Assembly (NCBI GenBank): GCA_946616535.1
Contig: CAMOJA010000028.1
Coordinates: 1-12,323 of the forward strand
Direction of reading: 5' to 3'
From: an uncultured Bacteroidales bacterium
Lineage (GTDB): Bacteria; Bacteroidota; Bacteroidia; Bacteroidales; Paludibacteraceae
DNA length: 12,323 nucleotides
The notes below the pieces were generated by a model, which saw only the letters and a list, made by a program, of their open reading frames with translations, did not search any database and had not been told where the DNA came from. Positions 7,135 through 12,323 of this stretch are shown here, one piece after another. Both the position numbers and the translations under genes were made by a program. Numbering within the stretch: the first letter of the stretch is position 1; the number at the start of each line of letters is the position of its first letter.

Positions 7135-8313
7135 TCAGTAGTTTAAACCGAACGCCCAAAGAGGCACCACATTGAGGAAACCGTATTCGATGTCATCCTT
7201 CACGACAATGCCGTTGGGGACATCTTCTATCTGTTTGTTACCTTTTTTTCTTCCGCCGATCTCAAAGGTGTACTCACCAACGGTGAAATCCGAGACACGA
7301 GAAGAAAGCACGTCATTGTTGACACGCATCTGGTTGTAAAAGAAAGTCTCACGCAGGTTGCCGGTGTCGGGCTTGCCATATGCAAGAACGGTCATTAGAC
7401 TGGGGTTATCAATATAGACTTTCTCCACTTTGCCGAGACCGCGCAAACCACCCGTGTTGTCCCGTAACTGACCGATCATGCCGGCTTTCTCCAGATAGAC
7501 GAGGTAGTCGGATATGTTGTTCTTACTGACTCCTACTTCCTGAGACAAACTTTCTGCGTTGGGTTTCATCGGGGCAATACCCGAGATGACACCTAACAGT
7601 TGTATCAGTTTGCGTGCTGTAGATGCTTTTAGATCCGCGTATTGAGCAATGTCCGATTCGATGGTCTGGCGCACAATCTGCTCGATAAGGAGTGCAAAAT
7701 CCGGCTCGTTACCAAAAGGGTAATAGCCGTTTTGCAGGTACTGTTTGAAGTACATTAACGGATGTTCCATTTGATCATAGACTTTCGTTTCGTGCGCCAA
7801 TATCTGCTCCAATGAATATACAGGCAAGTTTATGTTGTGAAACAATGCCAGATATTCGCGAAAACTTAACCCCTGCATGTGGTATATCGGTGCTCGGCGG
7901 CTCAAGTCCGCCTCGCCGTCTATGATGTCCAGTATGGAGGATCCGGTGAAGACCACCTTGAGCGTCTCGTGAGTATCGTAGATTTGTTTTAACTCGCGCG
8001 ACCAGTTCTTATACTTGTGCACCTCGTCGATATACAAACGGACACCGCCGTATTTAACAAAGGTATCTGCCAACTCTACAAGCGTGTGCGTTGTGAGATA
8101 CATGGAGTCGGCAGATACATACAGACTCCGCTCGCGGTCGGGACTTTGCGCCAGATGTTGCAATAGAATGGTCGATTTGCCTACTCCGCGCGGACCGACA
8201 AGCCCGAACATACGCCCGTTCCATTTGATGCGGTCGTACATATAACGGCGAAAAGAAGTCGGCGTCTTACGCAGTTGTTCGTTTTGATACGCAATCAGTG
8301 AATTGTCTACCAT
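7135..8313 (-). CDS. AAA-family ATPase of the AAA_14/DUF4143 type
   Basis: The protein is 392 aa from the ATG at 8313; a TTG two codons upstream is also in frame, but ATG is preferred. The Walker A motif GPRGVGKST lies at about residues 40-48. The Walker B motif with hhhhDE (RLYIDEVHKY) is at about 92-101, and a sensor-1-like VFTGSS at about 121-126. A winged-helix-like segment (SLSQEVGVSKNNISDYLVYLEKAGMI) spans about 256-280. The C-terminal DUF4143-like part contains FEIGGRKKG. These are standard marks of the cytoplasmic AAA_14/DUF4143 ATPases, which are very common in Bacteroidota, often in variable regions, and whose function is not established. There is no signal peptide and no shared tail. 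It is the only minus-strand gene here and splits the exported-protein array, with its own promoter and terminator, which suggests it arrived as an independent unit. Confidence 0.92.
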   Translation of the reverse strand: MVDNSLIAYQNEQLRKTPTSFRRYMYDRIKWNGRMFGLVGPRGVGKSTILLQHLAQSPDRERSLYVSADSMYLTTHTLVELADTFVKYGGVRLYIDEVHKYKNWSRELKQIYDTHETLKVVFTGSSILDIIDGEADLSRRAPIYHMQGLSFREYLALFHNINLPVYSLEQILAHETKVYDQMEHPLMYFKQYLQNGYYPFGNEPDFALLIEQIVRQTIESDIAQYADLKASTARKLIQLLGVISGIAPMKPNAESLSQEVGVSKNNISDYLVYLEKAGMIGQLRDNTGGLRGLGKVEKVYIDNPSLMTVLAYGKPDTGNLRETFFYNQMRVNNDVLSSRVSDFTVGEYTFEIGGRKKGNKQIEDVPNGIVVKDDIEYGFLNVVPLWAFGLNY

Positions 8314-8341
8314 ACACAAAGTGATTTAACGTTTCCGGCTG

Positions 8342-8373
8342 CAAAGGTACTGCTTTTTTATGATATATGCAAA
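8342..8373 (-). promoter_or_regulatory. Bacteroidetes-type promoter for the ATPase gene
   Basis: On the minus strand, TTTG (8373-8370), a 20-bp spacer and TACCTTTG (8349-8342) match the phylum consensus very well. Transcription would start near 8336, leaving a leader of roughly 20-25 nt before the ATG at 8313. Confidence 0.8.
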
Positions 8374-8390
8374 TAAATTTGCTAAAAAAT

Positions 8391-8468
8391 CACTCATTAA
8401 GGGAGATTTTAATAAAAACAAGCACTTATTGAGGGATAAATAGAAGCAGACTTGCACTTTTTGGGGGT
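8391..8468. repeat. Three 14-bp direct repeats at exact 32-bp spacing
   Basis: The copies are CACTCATTAAGGGA (8391-8404), CACTTATTGAGGGA (8423-8436) and CACTTTTTGGGGGT (8455-8468). Copies 1 and 2 match at 12 of 14 positions and copies 2 and 3 at 11 of 14; start-to-start spacing is 32 bp both times, about three helical turns. The third copy is embedded in an inverted repeat (TTGCAC ... GTGCAA, 8452-8472). The array begins just upstream of the -33 box of the ATPase promoter, so it could be an operator or activator array for that gene or an iteron-like binding site for its product. Confidence 0.65.
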
Positions 8469-8482
8469 GCAATATACCTTAA
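8452..8482 (+). promoter_or_regulatory. Weak candidate promoter facing the pseudogene
   Basis: TTG at 8452-8454, a 20-bp spacer and TACCTTAA at 8475-8482 have the right geometry, but the -7 element lacks the final TG. It overlaps the third 14-bp repeat, so divergent control with the ATPase gene is possible but unproven. Confidence 0.25.
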
Positions 8483-8548
8483 TGGTAATCCAATTAATGT
8501 TTTTTTGAAACAACAAAATCAAAACAAAACAAACAACATATATTAACC

Positions 8549-8561
8549 GAGCCGAAGGCTC
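8549..8561 (+). promoter_or_regulatory. Small hairpin in the pseudogene leader
   Basis: GAGCC (8549-8553) and GGCTC (8557-8561) pair around GAA, followed by an A/C-rich leader to the ATG at 8581. The plan (hairpin, A-rich leader, signal-peptide start) is that of the gene C leader, although the stem is only 5 bp. Confidence 0.4.
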
Positions 8562-8580
8562 AACAAAAACAACAACCATT

Positions 8581-8855
8581 ATGAAAAAATTTTCCTTTTT
8601 ATCGCTGCGCTCTTCTGCGCAACAAGTCTCTGGGCGGATTGTCCGTCCAGCTATTCGGATACTATCCCTGCCCCGAGATACCTAACCAATTTCCAGATAC
8701 ACCTGGGCACACCGACTATGTTGACGTTTACGGACGAGTTTAGAAATGACCTGCAACTCGATCGTGCGTATAGTATATATATTCATCCGCGCCGTCTTTT
8801 CGTATATGTTCGAGAGTGGCTGCAAGGGTATAGCAAGGGTATAGTAACCCTATAG
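8581..8855 (+). pseudogene. Frameshifted 5' remnant of a gene B/E family member
   Basis: From the ATG at 8581 the natural frame closes after 34 codons. If one T is restored in the T4 run at 8590-8593 (gene C has T5 here), the frame reads a normal signal peptide (start MKKFFLFIAALFCATSLWA) and then DCPSSYSDTIPAPRYLTNFQ and TFTDEFRND. This aligns with the start of gene E (AECPHFTLDTIEAERYITGLQ and SFVDNFRND). Similarity ends near HPRR (about 8790-8800) and the frame stops at TAG 8853-8855. The remnant is therefore both frameshifted and truncated after about 65 mature residues. Its base composition (about 50% G+C in a hand-counted 60-nt stretch at 8641-8700) is unlike the AT-rich head of gene E and like gene E's body. 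Confidence 0.8.
8823..8851 (+). repeat. Perfect 11-bp tandem duplication and small inverted repeat at the end of the pseudogene
   Basis: CAAGGGTATAG occurs twice back to back (8823-8833, 8834-8844). AGGGT (8836-8840) and ACCCT (8847-8851) form a small inverted repeat. These lie just past the point where homology to gene E is lost, so they may mark a recombination or insertion junction. Confidence 0.6.
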
Positions 8856-8950
8856 GATTAAAAGGGAAAAACAACCAACATAAAACCAACATACAATTAA
8901 CTCTATTTATTAACTTTAATGTTGTGCCCGACACAAATCAGGGTATTATT

Positions 8951-11900
8951 ATGAAACACAGATTCTTCTTATTCATCATTGCAGCCTTTATGGCTACAAG
9001 TCCCGCATGGGCGGAATGCCCGCACTTCACATTGGACACGATTGAGGCAGAAAGGTATATAACGGGTCTACAATTTGACATTTCTAATAACTCGTTATCT
9101 TTTGTTGATAATTTTAGAAATGATGTGGCATTTAACAGAGAATATTGGATATTAGTTTACCCACGTCATAGTACAGATTTAAACTATGGATGCAAATTCA
9201 TTACAAAACGAGGGGGTCAAGGTAATCTTTGTTATAATTATGGAGATGGTAGCGGATATATTGACAAAGAAGTAGAGATAGAAGACCAATACAGTAGTCA
9301 TGGAGGACAGGTAACTATATCGCAATTTAGTGTTAAAAATATTATTTCCGAAATATACGCTAAAGGATGGAAAGAAATTATAATCATAATAGACCCATAT
9401 AGGAGAATCGAAGATAATATTACAGGAGTAACATCGTTGAATAGTTATTATAGTGGTGTCTATGACTATACAGGTAATGAGATATGGAATTTATCTTATA
9501 TAAATTACTTTACTTATTCTGTTCCCGCTAGCAATATCTCCCTCTCAGTTCCCCAAGAGGCTAAGTATGGTGGCGATCCGATGGTGATTAAGAGTACTAT
9601 TCGGGCTACAGATAAATGCAAATACTACATTCAGGAGAGCAATGATGGTGGCGTAAGTTGGACTACCCAGAAGTCGGGTGCGCTGACAGCTGTTCAGGCT
9701 CGCGAGGGCGCAACGGTTTCTTATCAGCGTGTCATTACCGGCAACCATGAAAGTATCCGGTTCCGCACACGCGTTGTGTCCTATGAGGCTCCTTACGGAT
9801 GGATTCATAGCGACACAACAGCCGTACAAGAAGTGCGTGCGCTCTATCCTTATACCATCTATGATATCAACGGAATCGTCAAGGAGACAGGATGGTATCC
9901 TGCAGGCATGTTAATCAATTATCAGAAGCCTGCCGACTGCCGCGATTTCAAGTACACCAGCGCGCTACCTGTTAAGGTAGAGGAGAAAGAATCATACTTA
10001 TCGATGACCATGCCGGCTTGCCCTGTATCGATTGATGAATACACCCCGACATACAAAGTGGACTTCTACGACGCGGACGCTACTCTGCTGAAAACTGAAG
10101 AAGTGAGTGCCGGCGAGGACGCTACGCCGCCTGCCATCGGCGCGCAGAACGCACCGGCTGCCAACCGTGCGCCGCAAGCCAAGAAAGGTACGTTCACCGG
10201 CTGGAGCAAGGACTACACCAACGTACACAAACCGCTCAAAGTGTTCGCTAAATACGATGTATATGTGGACATGGATATGGATGTAGTGAGCCACACCTGC
10301 AACAGGACCGAGGACTGGAAATTCGCTTCGTGGACGATGGCGAAATTCGAGGACAACAAGACGATGGCGATGGCGGGCGACAACATCACCTTCCGCGCGT
10401 CCGTCAAGACCAACACACCTGTGAACGTCTATTTCCAGTCGGGGCAACTGAATAGCAACGGCGAACTCAGCTGGACCACTGCCACCAAGGTAGGCGAGAT
10501 AACCGGCTACGACGTAAACAAAGTGATGACCTTTGACCGCCAAGTGACCGCTGCTGTAGAGTATAACAACGAACTGCCGTTCCAGACCGAACGCTACTAC
10601 CGTTTCTACGCAGCAGGACCCGGCACAGGCGAGAACGTATATTCCGAGGCAATGGAGATACAGATCTACTACCCCTTGCTGGTGGAATCCGACCAGACCG
10701 TACAAGTACTAACCAACGAAGGCGGCTTCTATTGCAACAGCACACGCAGCATCATCCCTGCCAAGTCCGGCGAGCGTATCTTTATCCTTGATCGTCAGGG
10801 CTTCAAAGGCGCAGGACTGGACTTTGCTTTCGTACGCCATCCCGCCTCCATACAGGATGGCACCTCCGATGAGGGCTTGCACTATGTGCTGGGACCCGGT
10901 ATGACGGAGACGGTAAACGTGACAACCCAAAAGAAAGTGGTTTGGTTCGATGGCGTTTATGGCAACGGCTATCCGAAGCAGTTTGACTTCTCCGCGCAAG
11001 GCATGGGCAAATACAACGGCTATTATGCCGCAGTTGCCAAAGTGGGCGAGAGCGTTCTGCCGCCGGCTGACCCCGAGATGGACGGATATGTATTCATCGG
11101 GTGGAAGAACGAGACGACGACCGAGTATGACGACGACGCCTACCTGAAAATTCCGGCTATCAGCGACCCCTATCTGGAGTTCACCGCCCAATGGGAGGAG
11201 ATCCCTGCCGCTCCGCAATACACCGTTCGTTTCTACGGCAAGGACGGCTCGCCGCTGATTGAGACACAAAGCATCGAAGAAGGCCAGAACGCTACGCCTC
11301 CGACGGCTCCTGAGGTAAGCGGATTCCATTTCACCGGATGGGACAAACCTTATACCACCGTCAAAGCCGACATCGACATCACAGCCCTCTATGGCGAGGA
11401 CACCAAGACTTGGACCGTGACCTACAAGAACTGGGACGGCGCTGACCTCGGTACGGAGGAAGTGACCGACGGCGAGGCTGCGCAAGGCGTGATCGCTACA
11501 CGCGAGGGCTACACCTTCGTCAAATGGCGTGATTACACCTCCGGCGACGATGTGGACATGACCCATATCACAGCGAACATCACCGTAGAGGCGGTCTTCA
11601 CCGAGACGGTTTATACCGTTACCTACCGCGTGGAAGGCGAAGTGACCTATACCGTCGGAGCCGTACACGGCATGAACGCCTCCAGCATCTATTATCCGCT
11701 CGGTACGCCGGCAAAGGCTTCTACCGAATCGAAAGTATATGCCTTCACCGGCTGGACACCCGAAGTGGCTACTATTCTGGAAGACGTGACCTTTGATGCC
11801 CTCTTTGCCGAGAGCGCACGCACCTATACGGTGACCTTCCAGAACTGGGATCACACGCTGCTGGACGAGCAGCAGGTGGCTTACGGCGAAGCGGCTGCCG

Positions 11901-12148
11901 CTCCTGCCGAACCGGCCAAAGAAGGCTATACCTTCATCGGTTGGGACCGCGAGTTTAACAACATCCTCGCCGACATGACGGTAACTGCTGTCTTCGAAAT
12001 GACCAAAAACCAAGGCGGCGCTACCGCTATCGACAACACCGATGCATCCGCCACATTTGGCGGATCCCATAAACTCCTCCGCGATGGACAACTCCTCATC
12101 GAGCGCAACGGCAAGACCTATAACGCACAAGGCGCAGAAGTGAAGTAA
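8951..12148 (+). CDS. Large exported InlB-repeat protein, paralogue of gene B, with conserved C-terminal tail
   Basis: The protein is 1065 aa from the ATG at 8951. An upstream in-frame GTG (8924) would put nine residues before the signal peptide (MKHRFFLFIIAAFMATSPAWA) and is less likely. Residues about 22-195 are the B/E-family N-terminal domain, followed by an Ig-like stretch. InlB B-repeat-like units lie at about 367-435 (with an Ala/Pro-rich insert), 756-815, 820-885, 888-955 and 958-1018; a degenerate longer unit is at about 660-755. Typical motifs are TVTFQNWD..LLDEQQV and YTFIGWDREF. The tail is LLIERNGKTYNAQGAEVK. Domain order follows gene B, with extra C-terminal repeats. The first roughly 590 nt are strikingly AT-rich while the rest is GC-rich, indicating a mosaic gene. 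It is probably a surface-exposed or secreted binding protein with unknown ligand. I see no catalytic motif. Confidence 0.9.
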   Translation: MKHRFFLFIIAAFMATSPAWAECPHFTLDTIEAERYITGLQFDISNNSLSFVDNFRNDVAFNREYWILVYPRHSTDLNYGCKFITKRGGQGNLCYNYGDGSGYIDKEVEIEDQYSSHGGQVTISQFSVKNIISEIYAKGWKEIIIIIDPYRRIEDNITGVTSLNSYYSGVYDYTGNEIWNLSYINYFTYSVPASNISLSVPQEAKYGGDPMVIKSTIRATDKCKYYIQESNDGGVSWTTQKSGALTAVQAREGATVSYQRVITGNHESIRFRTRVVSYEAPYGWIHSDTTAVQEVRALYPYTIYDINGIVKETGWYPAGMLINYQKPADCRDFKYTSALPVKVEEKESYLSMTMPACPVSIDEYTPTYKVDFYDADATLLKTEEVSAGEDATPPAIGAQNAPAANRAPQAKKGTFTGWSKDYTNVHKPLKVFAKYDVYVDMDMDVVSHTCNRTEDWKFASWTMAKFEDNKTMAMAGDNITFRASVKTNTPVNVYFQSGQLNSNGELSWTTATKVGEITGYDVNKVMTFDRQVTAAVEYNNELPFQTERYYRFYAAGPGTGENVYSEAMEIQIYYPLLVESDQTVQVLTNEGGFYCNSTRSIIPAKSGERIFILDRQGFKGAGLDFAFVRHPASIQDGTSDEGLHYVLGPGMTETVNVTTQKKVVWFDGVYGNGYPKQFDFSAQGMGKYNGYYAAVAKVGESVLPPADPEMDGYVFIGWKNETTTEYDDDAYLKIPAISDPYLEFTAQWEEIPAAPQYTVRFYGKDGSPLIETQSIEEGQNATPPTAPEVSGFHFTGWDKPYTTVKADIDITALYGEDTKTWTVTYKNWDGADLGTEEVTDGEAAQGVIATREGYTFVKWRDYTSGDDVDMTHITANITVEAVFTETVYTVTYRVEGEVTYTVGAVHGMNASSIYYPLGTPAKASTESKVYAFTGWTPEVATILEDVTFDALFAESARTYTVTFQNWDHTLLDEQQVAYGEAAAAPAEPAKEGYTFIGWDREFNNILADMTVTAVFEMTKNQGGATAIDNTDASATFGGSHKLLRDGQLLIERNGKTYNAQGAEVK

Positions 12149-12184
12149 AGTACAAAGGGACAAAGTACAAAGTACAATGTACAA
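12149..12184 (+). repeat. AGTACAA heptamer array directly after the gene E stop
   Basis: Units read AGTACAA, AGGGACAA (one base longer), AGTACAA, AGTACAA, TGTACAA. They begin with the base after the stop codon and abut the hairpin leader at 12185. The corresponding interval after gene B holds only a few bases, so this array looks inserted. It is a different heptamer from the GAGTCAA type in the linkers, though similar in style. Confidence 0.8.
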
Positions 12185-12250
12185 AGCTCGGCGGGATTGG
12201 TTTCCCGCCGGGTTACAAAAAAAAATAATAACAATTAAATCAATACGATT
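12185..12250 (+). promoter_or_regulatory. Second copy of the hairpin plus A-rich leader
   Basis: CGGCGGGA (12189-12196) pairs with TCCCGCCG (12203-12210) around TTGGTT, followed by GGTTAC, an A9 run and the AT-rich leader. It matches 4351-4415 except for one extra A and one A-to-G change seven bases before the ATG. Such identity outside coding sequence implies a very recent duplication or ongoing gene conversion. Confidence 0.75.
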
Positions 12251-12323
12251 ATGAGAAAACTTTTACTTTTTATCGCAGCTCTCTGCTGCGCAAGTATCTC
12301 TGCCGAAATCATCAACGGCACAT
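12251..12323 (+). CDS. Start of another exported protein (cut by the window end)
   Basis: Twenty-four complete codons are visible. MRKLLLFIAALCCASISA is a signal peptide with an AxA-like cut site before EIINGT. The DNA at the start is close to that of gene C (shared run TTTATCGCAGCTCTCTGC). The mature start (E, then a short Gly/Thr segment) resembles gene A and other BspA-type proteins more than B, C or E, so an LRR protein is a reasonable guess, but too little is present to decide. Confidence 0.75.
   Translation, partial: MRKLLLFIAALCCASISAEIINGT

Noticed and set aside
8391..8468. Short regularly spaced repeats as a CRISPR array
   Set aside because: Repeats are only 14 bp, imperfect, three in number with 18-bp gaps, and no cas gene is in the window. 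An operator or iteron-like reading fits better.
9998..10705. A 235-codon minus-strand open frame inside gene E
   Set aside because: Antisense shadow of the GC-rich body of gene E, with no domain or regulatory signal.
10709..12184. A 491-codon open frame on the minus strand opposite the end of gene E
   Set aside because: It lies wholly antisense to well-supported InlB-repeat coding sequence, begins in the AGTACAA heptamer array, has no recognisable domain, and arises from the GC-rich codon pattern of gene E.

Overview
The window looks like an accessory surface-protein locus of a Bacteroidota member, most likely a gut or rumen Bacteroidales. The evidence is as follows. Two promoters fit the Bacteroidetes pattern (TTG/TTTG, 20 bp, TAnnTTTG). 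Start codons follow A-rich leaders without Shine-Dalgarno sites. The large proteins combine BspA-type leucine-rich repeats, InlB/Listeria-Bacteroides-type repeats and a lectin-like Bacteroidales repeat, and all share one C-terminal tail. No genus can be assigned from the sequence alone.

Layout. Positions 1-396 hold a promoter (122-152) and a long leader with a C9 tract and a strong hairpin. Gene A (397-1881, BspA/LRR plus FN3-like) and gene B (1902-4343, InlB-repeat protein) are 20 bp apart and probably co-transcribed. A hairpin-bearing leader of 72 bp leads to gene C (4416-7037, three copies of a roughly 250-300 aa domain). A convergent AAA/DUF4143-type ATPase gene D (7135-8313, minus strand) interrupts the same-strand series. 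It has its own promoter, a likely terminator, and three upstream 14-bp repeats spaced exactly 32 bp apart. Next come a frameshifted, truncated pseudogene (8581-8855) of the B/E family and gene E (8951-12148), a 1065 aa paralogue of gene B. The window ends in the first 24 codons of another exported protein (from 12251), whose leader is almost identical to that of gene C.

How it fits together. The four complete exported proteins share a signal peptide and the same roughly 24-residue C-terminal tail (core LYIERNGKTYNAQGAE), yet their middles differ. The tails are near-identical in DNA, including synonymous sites, and two leaders (4351-4415 and 12185-12250) differ by one A and one substitution. 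This is an array of passenger proteins between homogenised bookends. The frameshifted GC-rich 5' remnant, followed by gene E with an AT-rich head and a GC-rich body, suggests that heads have been exchanged by recombination. The tail is plausibly an export or surface-anchoring tag, possibly of type IX secretion, but that is inference.

Most notable for follow-up: the covarying hairpin followed by GGTTACAAAAAA after genes B, C and E; the three 32-bp-spaced repeats beside the ATPase promoter; heptanucleotide repeats in the linker before the tail; and the pseudogene/gene E head replacement.
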